Positions 24,332 through 37,629 of a DNA stretch of 62,447 bases are shown piece by piece (position 1 is the first letter of the stretch; each line of letters begins with the position of its first letter). The stretch is from the NCBI GenBank assembly GCA_000231825.2, contig JH720379.1:172360-234806 (forward strand), written 5' to 3'. Source of the stretch: Tetrahymena elliotti 4EA (lineage: Eukaryota; Ciliophora; Oligohymenophorea; Hymenostomatida; Tetrahymenidae). Under the pieces are notes generated by a model. The model searched no databases. It was not told where the DNA came from and saw only the letters and a program-made list of their open reading frames with translations. The translations under genes and the position numbers were made by a program.

Positions 24332-25297
24332 GTAAACAATGATCAAACTATCAATTAATGAATGAAGTTATTTAGTCAATAACAACAAACTACGTACATA
24401 TATACATACAAACTAACTAACAATTAAAATTAAATTGTTTTTTGTTAAATTATTTTAGTAAAGTATCCAAGTCTATATTTAGAATTATTTATTTTATGTA
24501 TTTATTCTTATTTTCTATCATTAACTTTCTAATCTCTACATTGATTCTGAAAACTAATTAACTTTTCTATTTATTATGAAGATTTTTATAAGGATTTCCT
24601 AATTTAAATCAAAATTAATAAATCAAATCAGAAGATTTTTTTTAATATTTCTAAAATGTTTATGAAAACTATCATTTGAAAAAGAGGATTTCAATTTTAA
24701 AATTAATTTTTAGGTTGAAAATATGATTGATAAATTTAAACAAAATGTTTAAAAGAAATTAATCTAATCTAATTTATTATTTACATCCGTTTCTATTTCA
24801 ATTGAAGAGCCAAAAATTTTTATTCTTTTTAATGTTGGCCTTGAAAAATGTAACAAAATTGCCAAAATAATGTTTAATAAATCTAATTCAGTGAATGCAA
24901 AATGTATATTTTAACTAAGAACTTTCGAGAATTACAAGATTTGTGAATATCAATTTGAAATAAATAGTTTGGAGTAATGAGTTAATGATTACATTTTTTG
25001 TGTTTTTTTAACAGAAATGTTATTGGAAAGAACAAAATTAAATAAAAGTGTGGTTTGCATTCTGAGAAACTTAATTTTGCATTTTTTTTTATTTGTAAAC
25101 TGAAATATTATTAGGAGTAAAGAAAGATGTTCAATCTTATTTTAATAAAAGATTTATTGAAGATATATAGCATAGAATTTTTAAGATTTTATAAGTATTA
25201 TGGTTGTTATTTATGGCAAGTAATTAAAAATATTGAATATAATTAATATATTGAAAAATCTTTTACATTTTTATAATAAATTATATATTGATCACTT
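24332..25297. other. Intergenic region
   Basis: This is a 966-bp AT-rich spacer between two plus-strand genes. No gene or repeat recognised. Confidence 0.6.
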
Positions 25298-26884
25298 ATG
25301 AGCTTAGTAAGCATAGAAACAAGAAATGAAAAAGCTACTGATTAAAACCAATAACTAGAGGATAAAATTTAGTAAATTATAGATGAGTTAGAAGATGACT
25401 ACATTCAAGAAAGCCATTTGACTTAGGGAAAAGAGTTTTTGTATTCAATTTAAGATTAAAATATCAGATAAGATAGTAGAATCTTGAACATAGAAGCAAG
25501 ATTGATCAAATATGAAGATGTTGTAGGATCATAAACATTGATTTAATCTATCTTTCAAAAAAATCCTTTATTTTTTAAAAACACTTTCGAGTATTTGATC
25601 ATTCTCAGTGATTCTTCTGATGAAAAGTCATATGAAGTATTAATTTAGGTTCAGAACTTGTTAAAAAGTTAATCAGATAAAAATATAAATCACGATGATG
25701 ATGATGCTTATTATTTAGCATGCAAGAGTCTTACCTTAAGGTCAAATATAAATATGAATATTTCTAGATAGGTTTTAGAATAAGCTATTTAAAAAGCTAA
25801 AAAGCCTTATTAAAAGGCTGATATGTATGCTCAATTAGGTAATACTTACTTAGATTTAGAAGAATTCAAAAGCGCTATTAATTGCTATAAGAAAGGATTA
25901 AGATTTTAGCCTAAAAATGATGAGTGTTTAAGTAGTATCAGTGGCAGCTACTTTGGATTAAATAAATTGGAGAAGGCAATATTTTATGGAGAGCAATCTC
26001 TACTAAACAATAATAATAACTTTACTATGCTTGGGAATTTAGCTTGCTTTTATTTGGAATTAAACCAAATAGATAAAGCAGAAAATGCTTATACAATTGC
26101 AATGAGATGCAAATCTGTGAGCTCCTATTAATATTCTAGTTATGCAAAGTTTTTATTTTTCTATAGGTTAGAAGATAAATTAAAAACAAATTAAATCTTT
26201 CAAAATTTAAAATAAGGATTTCTCCTTGATCCTACAAGGTAGAATCCAATATTTGAAACATTATATGTCATCATGAATAGCACTGAATTATTTTCAAAAA
26301 TGATTTATTCATATTAACCAATTCAAAATTACATTGATTTTATTGAATCAGTAAGACTAGTAGCTCCTTCCTTACTATTAAGAATATTAGTAAAAGTATT
26401 CATTAACTTAAAATAAATTTGCATTTCTGATGAAGATAATGATGATAACGATGATGATGACGACATTGGTGATTATGAAGAACATTTACAAACTTCAGAT
26501 CAAAGCTAAGATGAAATAAATAATTAAAATGAAAATTAATTGCAAATATTTTAAAATCAACAAGCAGAAAGTTGGCAGCAATAAATAAATAAATCTGATT
26601 AATAAAAAGTAGACTTAAACTCTAATAGAGTAAAAAAAATCAACTAAAACGAAATTAAATAATAAGAAGAATTGTAGCCCCTTTAACCTTACAAAGATCC
26701 TTCTTATAAGTAACCAATAACCACCCACTAAAAAGTCTAAATTTATAAACTGATACATGATCTTATAAAGCTTAAAATCTAAGAAAATCAAACAATTAAC
26801 ACTCTCCTAGCCTACCATAAGCATGTTTCTAACAATCTTCATTTTAGAAACGCTATGTAATTCTGGGATCTCTACTTCGATTGA
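25298..26884 (+). CDS. Tetratricopeptide-repeat protein with acidic insert
   Basis: A single open exon of 529 codons (528 residues) runs from ATG to TGA without an intron. Residues of about 172-271 hold three TPR-like units: QLGNTYLDLEEFKSAINCYK with GLRFQP, then GSYFGLNKLEKAIFYGEQSL, then LGNLACFYLELNQIDKAENA. These have the expected small/large pattern and the Pro at the end of the first unit. A strongly acidic stretch (DEDNDDNDDDDDIGDYEE) lies near residues 377-395 and is followed by a Q/N-rich linker. The C-terminus is amphipathic and ends LHFRNAMQFWDLYFD. TPRs bind peptides or other helices; no specific orthologue is recognised and no catalytic domain is visible. Confidence 0.8.
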
Positions 26885-27687
26885 ACGAACCATTTACTTC
26901 TTAACCAATCAATCAATCTCTAAAATTTCGAACTTTGCTAAATTAATTTCCATTTATTATTTATATCATAAATCACTATGAATTACTTATTTTATATATT
27001 TTTACTAAATTCACTTTTACTAAAAAAATATTTATTTTAATAATAATTTTAGTTAAAAATAGATAAAAAATTAAAACATTAATTAATAAGGAATTTTTTA
27101 AAATAAATTTAAACATTTTTTATTGAAGAAAAGCATGATTTTTAGATAATTTTTTTAATCTGAATGTTAGGAATCTAAATTCTCTAAATATTTAAAAGTT
27201 TGTTGTCAAAAATATATTACACTGTGGTCATAAAAATATAATTTTATATTTTATTACAAAATGATCCTAAAAATATTTTTTTACAATTTTTAAAATTATT
27301 TATTATATTGTCCGAAAAATATATTAGCAAAACCATCAAGTTTATCCCTGTATATTTATATATAATTAGCTAATTTTTTATGAATTAACTATTTAAAAAC
27401 ATTAACTTAGTTATTTGTGATAAAAATAATTTAAAATTCAATAATAAAATGATTCTGAAAATATATTTTTAAACCTGAATTGAAGAAAAGGGTATTTAAT
27501 AAGACTCTAAATTATCTAATTATTTATTCATCAATTATTGAAATTAGATTAATTTCATTATAGAAATGAAAAGATATTAATTTCATATCTTTTTTAATTT
27601 TTTGGTAAAGTTTATTAAATACAATTTTTCAGATTACAGCTAACTATTGATTAGTAACATTTAATTTATTAGAAAAATAAATAAACG
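26885..27687. other. Intergenic region
   Basis: This AT-rich spacer upstream of an LRR gene contains no recognised element. It lacks the conserved 5' flank shared by the LRR genes at 56879 and 61514. Confidence 0.55.
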
Positions 27688-30600
27688 ATGAAATAGAATT
27701 AAATACGTTTAAGAGATCTTAAAGATGTACTGCAATATTTTTAGATATGGAAATATATTTTAATATTTATTTATTAAAAGTTACTTTTATCTAACTTATC
27801 ATCGTGCTTAGTTTTAAATATTGACTTAAGGTAATGTTATTAATTTTCTTATTAAAATGCTCTAATTACTGCTTACAATGCAAATAAGGAATTTAAATAT
27901 TATTACAAAAAATAAAGACTTTTATTTTTTACTCCTCACTCATTTTTATATTTTTTACATTCTCAAACTAAAATGGCATTTTATAAATATTTCTTTTTTA
28001 ATTTTTATTATTTTTATAAAAGTTGCTTAACCATTAGTGAAGCAGGGGCATAAAAAGTGGGATCTTAGTTGGCAGAATGCTCTAATCTCTAAACTTTATA
28101 TCTTAACCTCTTGTAAAATAAATTTTCAATTTAAACATGAATTTTGAATTAAAAACAGTTTGAATTAAATAATACTTTTTTAAAATTATATTGTGATTTA
28201 TTCTCAACTTAAAAAATTTTTGTTAATCTTTAATTAATTTATATTTTTGTTATATTTTTTGAAAGTGATTGTAATATTGGTTCAAATTAAGCACAACAAT
28301 TGGCATCTGTCATAGCAAAATGTTCTAATCTCTAAACCTTAACCATTAATTTCTCGTAAAAATATTGTTTCAAAAAATAAAAATTCTAATTTATAAAAAC
28401 AAATGCATAAATTTATGAAGGACAAGATTTACGTTTAATAATGATAATTTATTTAAATTCAGATTCTTTCTTTTTTATTTATAACAACAAAGAGTTGAAT
28501 TGAACTACTAAGATTGATTCAAGATTCTTAAAAATATTTATCAAAATTATAATTAAAAATATTTCTTTATTTCAATTTTAATTTTGCTTTTTTAAAAGCA
28601 AGAATAATATTATCGAAATGGGAGCATAAAAATTAGGATTAGAGCTTGCTAAATGCAATAATCTTTAAACTTTGAACCTTTATCTCTAGTAAATATATTT
28701 TTTAATTAAGAATTTTGGAAGAATAAAACTTTAATTTGGTTTTGATTTTACTTTTCATGTTTCTCATAAGTTGTATTTTTTTTATTCCTTAAATTTTTAA
28801 AACTTTAATAGGGAAAATAAAATAGATGAAGTATGTGTGTAAGGACTAGGATCTGAATTAGCAAAATAATCTAATCTCTAAACTTTGGATATTGACCTTG
28901 CGTAATCATGGAATTACAATTTAAACCATTCATTTTTGAAAAAAACCAAGTCTTTAATTTAAGAAAGACTAATTAATTGGTTTTCATCATTTTTCAAATT
29001 AAATCCTTAATTTAATTTTTTTAGTTATTCTTTAAATAATCTACTTTTAATTTTTATTATTCATTAAAAGTTACAATAACTTTGGTGGGATAGGTGCATA
29101 AGGACTAGGAAGAGGGTTAGCTAAAATATCTAATCTTAAAACTTTGACTGTTACTCTCGCGTAAAAATAGTTTTAGAATATTAACTTTGAATTATATAAC
29201 AAATAAGGGCTTTATCTTATAAATAACAAATTTGATTATATTTTTAACTCCTAAAAATTCTATTTTTATTTATTTTCAAATTTCATTTTTGTTTCTACCG
29301 TATTTCCTCGCGACATAACGAAATACGAGGACTGTCAATTTTTTTTTCTTCAAAATTTCTCAACAAAATTGTAACGGGGGAATGACGAGGAGGAGTGAAT
29401 ACTTGATTGAGGAATTACGGTATTTTTATTAATTGAAAATAATCAATTTACTTTTTTTAAAAGATAAAATAACCTTGGCGAATTAGGCATAAAATAATTT
29501 GCATCTGAGTTAGCAAAATGCTCTAATCTCTAAACTTTAACTCTTTAGCTACAGTAAAAACAAAGATAATTAAACATTTTTAAAACAATAAATAAAATCT
29601 TTAATTGATGAACAAATATATAATTGGAATTTGATTGATACTTTTTTTATATTTATTGTTTTAAAATGACATTTTTTATTCTTTCTTAATTTTAATTTTT
29701 TATCATTTTATGAAAGTGGAAATAATATTGGTGATAAGGGGGCTGAAGGACTAGGATCAGAGATAGCAAAATTATCTAATATCTAAACATTGAGTCTTTA
29801 CATCTAGTGATTATTTTATATTTTTTTTTCTTTATTTAATCTTTATTTTTTATCAGGGATAATAATATTTGTGAAATTGGTCCTTAAGGATTATTGTTTG
29901 GGTTAACAAAATGTTCAAATCTCTAAAATTTGACCCTTTATCTCTAGTAAACTATTGTTTGAATTTAATTAAGAAATTTTGAATGAGTTAATCAAAAAAT
30001 AAATGAATAAAGACAAATATTCATTTGCAATCTTTATGTTATGTTATACCCATCAGTTTATTTATTTATTGTTATTCATATCAAATCCTTTTATTTTTTA
30101 TTAAATTGATTTTTTTTATTTTTAAAAGGGAAAATAAAATAAATGAGATAGGAGCCAAAGAATTAGGATTAGGATTAGGAAAATGCTTAAGTCTCTAAAA
30201 TTTGAATCTTTACTTATTGTAAAAATATTCTTTTCAATTAATAGTTTTCTTTCTTATTTAAAATTATTTTTATAATTTTTTAAAAGTGGGAATAATATTG
30301 GCGAAATAGGTGCATAAGTGCTAGGTTCTGGCTTAGCAAAATGCTCTAATCTCTTAACTTTTAGCCTTGATATTACGTAAAAAAGTGTTGTCTTATGATT
30401 TTGAACTACTAATTTGGATTTAATTGATATTTGTAGTTAGTTAATTTATTTATTTTAATATATTTATTAGTTAAGTAATTGTTAATTTTAACTTATATTT
30501 TAAAAATATTTTAAAAGTTGTAATAATATTGGCAGTGTGGGTGTATAAGGATTAGTATCTGAGTTAGTATAATGCTCGAAACTAGAAAGTTTAGTTATTT

Positions 30601-32217
30601 ATCTCTTGTAAATATTTTATTTCAATCATAATTAAGAATTTTCAGATACATCAAAAGATATAAATTAATGAAAAGTTAATCAAGACTTCCATTATTAATT
30701 CAATCTATTTTTTTAACAATTTAAAATATTGGTTTATATTTGTTTATTTTTTTATTAGGTAAAGTAATATTGGTTAAATCGGAGCATAGGGATTAGGATC
30801 TACCTTAGCAAAATGCTCTAATCTTAAAAGTTTAACTATTGACCTCAAGTAACAATTTTTTTAAATGTTAATTATTAATTTTTGGATACATATAGTTATT
30901 TATTAATGGATTAATTTGGGTATGTTTATTTATGCCTTCTTTATGTTTTTAGAAACTGATTAAATCAACTTGCTTTTTTTTTTCCTTAATTTTTAAATAG
31001 AAATCAACTCTTTTAATTTAAAAATTTTGGATTATTACATTTAAATTGAAAATAATTTTAAAAGTGAAAATAATATAGGTGAAATTGGTGCATAGGGACT
31101 AGGATCTGGATTAGCATAATGCCCTAATCTCTAACATTTGTCTCTTAACCTTAGGTAACAATAATTAATAATTATTTGGTTTTTTCTTTTATGATAAATA
31201 AAAAACTTAATTTATGAATGAGTGACTAATTTTATTATCCTTGATAATTTGTTATTTTTCTATCATTCATTGTTTTTTAAAATTATCATTTTTCTTTTTT
31301 TTCTCAAATAAAAATATTTCTTTAATAAATTTTATTTTATTTTTTTAAAAGAAATAATAAAATTGGAACCGAAGGATTAGGAATATGCCAAGAAAAATTC
31401 TCTAATCTCCAAATATTGGACCTTTTTCTCTCGTAAAAATAGCTCTTCAATTTTATTTATTCAATAAATGAAAAATTTAGTTTATGAGTAACTAACTAAT
31501 TTTGACATACTTGAGAATAGTTTTTTTCATTAAATTCCCATTTAATTTGTTTCTAATCTTTAAATATTTCTTAATCCAATTTTCATTTTTATCCTTTTAA
31601 AAGCTTCAACAATTTAGGTTAAGTTGGTGCCTAAAATTTAGGTTCTTTGTTAAGAAAATGCTCCAATCTCTCAGTTTTAAATCTTGAACTTTAGTAAAAA
31701 TACTTATGAAAAATTAATTATAAATAATCTTTAGAATTAAGAAATTTTCATTTACGAAAAATAATTTAGATTTATTTGATATTTTATTTCTCATTAATTT
31801 TTGTTGATTTTATTTTCAATGGATTTTTTTTTTTTTAATTTGTGTTTTTTGATTATTTTTTAAATTATATACAAATTCTAATAATGTTTTAAAAGTGGGA
31901 ATAATATTGGTGAGATAGGTATATAAGAATTAGGATCTGATTTAGCAAAATGCTTTAATCTCAAAACTTTAAATATTTCTCTCACGTACAAAATTTGGAT
32001 TTACTTCATTTTTACTTAAAATTTTTAATACAAAAAATGATAAATATTTTTATTTTTAGTTCATTATTTTTTATCTTTTCAATTTAGAATTTCACTCTAA
32101 AAAAACTTTTTTTAAATTTTTAATAGTGATTTTGGTCTCTATGGCAAAAAAATTATGACTAGAAAACTAAAAAAAGCCAAAAGATTAACTAAATTCTTAC
32201 TGAATAGTTGGCATTGA
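27688..32217 (+). CDS. LRR protein, 16 repeats with one exon per repeat
   Basis: Eighteen exons give 554 residues: a cap (27688-27830); LRR exons starting at 28023, 28266, 28599, 28812, 29071, 29464, 29717, 29857, 30129, 30287, 30518, 30759, 31065, 31352, 31604 and 31896; and a last exon (32127-32217). Fifteen LRR exons are exactly 90 nt and one (31352-31432) is 81 nt. All begin after one base and end in phase 2, so any exon can be lost or gained without a frameshift. The repeat consensus is roughly NNIGEIGAQGLGSELAKCSN followed by LQTLTLDL, typical of ribonuclease-inhibitor-like LRRs. Every donor is GT and every frame is open, so the gene looks intact. The basic last exon (KKIMTRKLKKAKRL) mirrors that at 60788. 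No signal peptide or kinase domain is seen; the function is unknown. Confidence 0.8.
29296..29422. mobile_element. MITE-like inverted-repeat element, copy 1 (in an LRR intron)
   Basis: This 127-bp segment has ends TACCGTATTTCCTC and, reverse-complemented, TACCGTAATTCCTC, matching at 13 of 14 positions. Reading the outer TA pairs as target duplication leaves CCGTA-type termini. Its G+C content (GACGAGGAGGAGTG, GTAACGGGGG) is well above its surroundings. It lies in the intron between LRR exons 5 and 6 and carries no gene. Two related copies are at 8834 and 2675. The superfamily is not certain; TA target preference and short termini would suit Tc1/mariner-like elements. Confidence 0.65.
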
Positions 32218-32702
32218 AATTACTTTTAGATTAAAAAATTACAAAAATATTTGACTTTGTAATATTAATTATTTGCTTAAAAAACAAAAATAACTATTTA
32301 TTGTAAAAGTACAACAAATATTATTGTTAATAAATAAGATTTTGATTATTTAAATTCCATTTTTAAAACAAATAAAATTTTAATTTAAACAAATTTTTTG
32401 ATTTTTTAAGTTTTATTAATTTTTCATATAAATAATTTAATTTTGTTTATTTTTTCTCAATAATTACTTCTTGATACAATAAGCTACACAATAAATAACA
32501 TATCTGAAACTTAAAATCTATTTTATTAGTTTATGAATTGATTTTTTTGGGCTTATCGAAAATTGAAGAAAAATTGAGTTTTTTGAGATAAATTTTTGAA
32601 TAATTTTAATTGATATATGAATTTATGAATTTTGATAAAATTTATTAATAACTAAATAAAAAACAAAAATCTTCTTAGTAAAAATGAATAAATATTAATG
32701 AA
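32218..32702. other. Spacer between converging genes
   Basis: This 485-bp AT-rich sequence lies between the LRR gene 3' end and the pyrophosphorylase 3' end. Nothing recognised. Confidence 0.6.
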
Positions 32703-35465
32703 TCAATCTCTCTTAACATCATATCCTCTGATTAATAGATGTTGAGCAGCTTTAGCATCAACAGCAACAAAAGTTCTGTGCTTGGTTTTAGATTAGTATT
32801 AAGCAGGAACATTAAATTGCCCATCGATTTCAAGCTTTCCACTGCCAACAGTTTTGAAGGTTTCTCCATCGAAAACAACTGTACTGTTTCTGGAAATAGA
32901 AACTTAGGTGTTGTGAATGTTTTTCTTGATTTCAGCTAAAGTAACACCCAAGGAAGGCTTAAGAATAATTTATGGGGATAAATTAAGCTTGATATCTTCG
33001 AATTCGTAGTCAGAGGTATCAGAAGTTTCAACATGGATGCCGACGAGTTTGAGGATTTGTCTGTTCATGAAATATAAATCCTATTCGCATGAAGAGGCAG
33101 ATTCAGGAGCAAGGTTTTATTTGAATTTTTATCCAGCTGTTTTAATGTCATTTTTAACTGTACTGAAGCAGAAAGCTCTGTTAACTTAAGTCATGCCAAC
33201 TCTGTTATCGTTTTCTAACAATTTAGGATAGTCTTAGTACATACATTCTAAACGAGAAGAGCTTTTGAATTTAGTCTTGGTGGCATCAGCATATTTAGGA
33301 TTAATGAATTCCATGATGAGACCTTTAGTTTTTTCAAGGACTGTATCATATTCTTGTAAACTAAAAACAATAGAGTTGATATTACCAGGGAAGACAGAGA
33401 ATCCATGTTCATCAACAGGTTCTTTAGGAAGAAGAGAACCAAGTTAGTTGTATTCAACATTGATAGTGAGTCTTTCTTCACCTTTGGTTAATTTGCAAAT
33501 AGCACCAACAGCCTCACCAGGTTTACGAGGAGCAGTAATTGAATTAACTTCAAGATTTTTAGTTTTAGAGATAGCCAAAACAGAGGGAAGAGCACGGAAA
33601 ACAAGAGGATTTGTGTCTTAGAAAACAACAAGCCACTTCTTTCCTTATTAAATCCACTTTTTAGGGAGTTAATGTTAAAAGAGTAAAGTGTGGACATCAC
33701 CATGACCATGAGGCTTAGTTTCAATAAGTAAAGAGTTAGGTTATTAAGTGAAATGAGCATCGTTATCGATCATTGCAGGAACCTTTTCTTACTTCATAAT
33801 AATTATTTATTCCTTAGGGAATCCATAGTAATTGTTTTCTTCAAGAAGCTTCATAGTAAGAGTGTAAGTATCATCAGAAGTCATAATAGCTAATTCAGCT
33901 TTTTCATTAAAAGCTCTAATGAAGTCCAAATAGTAATTCAAGAAAGTTTATCCGGTAGTAATTTCAAATTGAATTCCAATCTTAATACCATCGTATTAGA
34001 GTCTTTCGCCCAAACCACCAGCAACTAATTTATAAAATAAATTATTAATATTTTATTACTTATTAAAGCTTAAAATATAATTATCTTAAATCCCCTTTTT
34101 TCTCAAATTAGTTTTTTGATCAATTAAAAAATATATTTTTTTATTTGTTACCCTTTATTATAATTATTAAATCCTAATTTTCGTTTAATTTAGTTTTATT
34201 TCTAAGTTGTATTTGATTTGTTAAACAAACTATTAGTTAATTAGTTATTTCTAAATGCTTAAGTATTATTAAAAATTTCATTTTTTTAAAATGATTTAAT
34301 GTATTTTTAAAAACTATCGATAGATTAAGCTTTTTTAATTTATTCAAGAAATAAGTTTCTTAATCAGTAATTTCATTAAGATTTAATCAGTTTTTTTAAT
34401 ACATTTCGTTTTAGTGATTGTGTGATATTAGCAATTCTTTTTAGATAAAATGTGTTTTGGTTGTTGGAAGTTTTACTAATTTAATTATCCTTGTTGAATG
34501 TTGGTTTTTGAATAAAAAATTATTTTGTGCTCATTTTGAAAGGGTTTAATTAATAATGATTTGCTGAATAGTCTTTAAATCGCCAATAATTTAATTAATC
34601 AATTAATTAATGATCTCATCAGAAAAAGAAATTTTAAAAGAAAGATCTTTTATTAGTTTATTTAACTTCAATTAAAAGATACAAAATCTTTCTGTTATTA
34701 ATTAGCTTGTAAGATAAATCAAATGTTTCATTTTTTTGATGAATTTTCTTTTAATTTCAATTGAAAAGCTATGGCTTGAGTTAGTAGATGCTTCTTTTAA
34801 TAAAATATTTTATTGTTTTGTATTTGCTTGTTTGTTTTAATTTAAAATTGGGGTCTTTTCTATTGATTGTAGTTTAGAGCAATCAGCTTCAATTTAGGGT
34901 AAATATGAAATGAAAATGGAAAGATTATTGAAAGGATTAAAAGTAATTTAAGATTGAGTTATTTTTTTATGAAGTAGAGGGGATTACCTAATACAAAAGC
35001 AGTGTGATTGAGTTCTTCACGACCGATTGATTCTAATCCAGCTACTTCTTCGAAAGAAGAAAAGTTGACTTTTTCACCAATAGGGACAGAGGGAGCGAAA
35101 CCTTCATAAGGATTGACATTGTCAGCAGAATTCTTAAGTAAAACCTTAGCTCTTTTGGTGTATTCTTCAAGACCTCCAGGGTAGGTAGTATTTAATTTGT
35201 TGACCTAAAAAATTTAAAGTAAATTGAGATAAGTTTTAAAATGTTTTGCTTGGTTGAGCTTGAATTGTAGCTAAATAAATGTTTGAAGAAGAGTTTGATT
35301 AGTTAGTTAGATAAGGTAATTATCTAATGAAATAAATAGAAAATGTGCTTTTACTTGTTCTAAGAATTCCTTCTATTAGTCTTCAGTGAATTTGTCTATG
35401 TTCTCTGTTAAATGTCCTTGTCCAATTTTATTTAAGAACTCTACTAATTCAGCAATGGTCTTCAT
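32703..35465 (-). CDS. UDP-sugar pyrophosphorylase (USP)
   Basis: Three exons (35465-35355, 35204-34988, 34024-32703) encode 549 residues. This family interconverts UTP plus sugar-1-phosphates with UDP-sugars and pyrophosphate, with broad substrate range, supplying UDP-sugars for glycan synthesis and salvage. Landmarks: [14 protein letters not shown] and [13 protein letters not shown] near the N-terminus; the nucleotide-binding loop VAGGLGERL at residues 110-118; [48 protein letters not shown]; and [13 protein letters not shown]. The C-terminal part resembles the left-handed beta-helix end of USPs. The match is much better to USP than to UDP-glucose or UDP-N-acetylglucosamine pyrophosphorylase. 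The second intron (34025-34987) is 963 bp, unusually long for this window. Confidence 0.9.
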
Positions 35466-35981
35466 TTATTTCTAATATGTGATGCTTTAATTTATTTATT
35501 ATTTGTTAGCTATAAACTAATTAATCAATTAGTGATTGAATGTGGTTTTGCTTGTTGATAAGACTTTTTATTTATTTTTTTTAATTTTTAATATAAATAA
35601 TTGCTGAAACTTTATTCAATTTAAAGAACAAAAAGTGCGTCAGAAAATTTTTGTAATCGTCGATTTTTGTGTGTATTTTATTTCTTCGACACATATCTAT
35701 TAATTTATCATAATATTTCAAAATAATACTTACATTAGCATGACTAAGCACAAATTTGTAATTTTTTAATTCAATCAACACAAACTTCTACGTATTATCT
35801 TGCTATTTCTTAAAATGGTATCCTTCCTAACAAATTCTTTCCTATCAAAAATGATACCACCTGAGTTTAAACCTTGTATAAAAAAATAAGGTTAAATGTG
35901 TGTTTTGATTGATATGCTAGGATCTATGCATGTAAAATACATCAAAATTTAAACTTATTTATATCTAAACCTAAAATAAAT
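35466..35981. other. Intergenic region with a weakly coding-like island
   Basis: Between about 35590 and 35890 the base composition is less AT-rich and minus-strand frames are open in pieces (for example RNKIHTKIDDYKNFLTHF), but I could not connect them by plausible splicing. It may be a decayed gene. Confidence 0.3.
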
Positions 35982-36510
35982 ATGAAGGGGTATCAAAAAT
36001 ATATGAATAATCTACCAGAATTATTGAACTTAACCAAATGTAAGCATTTAATAATTTATTTATTATGCTTTTATACTTGACATAGACCATGCATAATATT
36101 ATTTTACAGAATTGTTTCAGACCAAATTTATAAAATAAGTGGATCTTTATATGTTGAAAATGTGTGAAACTATGAACTAATTTTTGTAGAATAATGATAA
36201 TATAATTTAAAAGTATATCAATTCCTTATTATTTCAGATGATTTTTGATGATATTTCTTGTCAAAGCAAGATATGCATCAATAATCCCCCACTAAATCAA
36301 TAAATTTTTAATTAATTAATAAGTAAATTAATTGTGATTTCTTCTTCTAAATTACTATTAATATCACATATTATTGTAATAAGATTAAAATTATAATTAA
36401 TATTTGATAACAGTTATAGTAATCCATTTATCTAACTTCATATTATCTTATCAAAAATTGAGCATTCATTAAAATTTTCACAAATTTAATAAAGCTTTTA
36501 TCTTAATTGA
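35982..36510 (+). CDS. Possible small unknown gene
   Basis: ATG at 35982 opens a 58-nt exon (MKGYQKYMNNLPELLNLTK). A GTAAGC...TTTTACAG intron (36040-36109) then joins in phase to an exon running to TGA at 36510, giving 152 residues. The product is helical-looking, with hydrophobic stretches (LIVISSSKLLLISHIIVI), and has no recognised domain. With only TGA as stop, open frames of this length arise by chance in DNA this AT-rich, so the main support is the well-formed intron and the start context. Confidence 0.3.
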
Positions 36511-37629
36511 CTCTAACATACCCTTATTATAAAAGTAAATTTAGATGCAATTTTAGTAGCAAATTAATAGTTATATTAAATTAAAATATAAAATAGATAG
36601 AGTCTTTGGTTATATAAAAACTAGTTCTATTTTAATCTTTCATGCTATTTGTATCTCAAACTATATTTTAAATATTCTAGCTATTAAATGATAAAAAACC
36701 ATACAATTTTTTAATAAACAATTTGCAAAAAATTAAATTAGAAAAATACTAAAATCAAAATATGTTGAAAAAAAAACTCTAAAGATTAGCTTTATTTAGT
36801 TCTTCCAATATTTAGTTTTAAAAGCCGAAATAAATAAAAATTTTTTATTTTTTTGGTATTATTTATGAATATAACACACTTTGAAGAAAAGAAGAAGTCA
36901 ATAATAGATTTTTTAGGTTATATTTGATCCAAAAGGAATGGCAAGATGAATAGATGAATAAATTTTTTTAAAAAAAGGTAACACTGTATAAATAAATTAT
37001 TTTAATTTTTTTATTGAACTAATCAAATAATTTTTTTTTAATGAAATAATTTTTGAGTTAAATGAATATAATCTGGGATATATTTGATAATACATACTTA
37101 CATTATTCTTACTAATTTGTATTTAAAACTAAATTTTTTTGATAAATTTACATGCAAAAAAAAATATAGGTAAGGTAATTTTAATTTTCTTTTTTAAATT
37201 ATTTTTTGTAATAATCTATAATAAATTCTAATAATTTTCCATAAAGAAATTTTAATAAAAAATGATTTTACCAATGTCTTTAAAAGTTAAAAAAAATTCC
37301 TCTTAGTCTTTCTTGAAAAAAAAACAAAATAATAAAAGAGCTTTGAATGATTAACACAATGGGAAAAAATTTTGATAATAAATGAATTCAGTGATAAGTA
37401 AGGATTGATTGAGTTTGATGATAATATTTTTGATATGAATCAAATAATGTTAGTTAGTAGAATTAATAAAAAATATTAATAATAATAAAGAAAATTGTAT
37501 ATTTTCTAGATGACATCAAGAAAAATATCTTAATTTTTATTTGAATATCAACTGTTTTAAAAATTAAAATTTTTTAAAAATTTAAGAATTAAAAGATTGG
37601 TAATAGTTTTTGGTTTAATTAAGTAAGTG
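36511..37629. other. Intergenic region upstream of DNAAF3
   Basis: This 1.1-kb AT-rich spacer contains no recognised feature. Confidence 0.55.
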
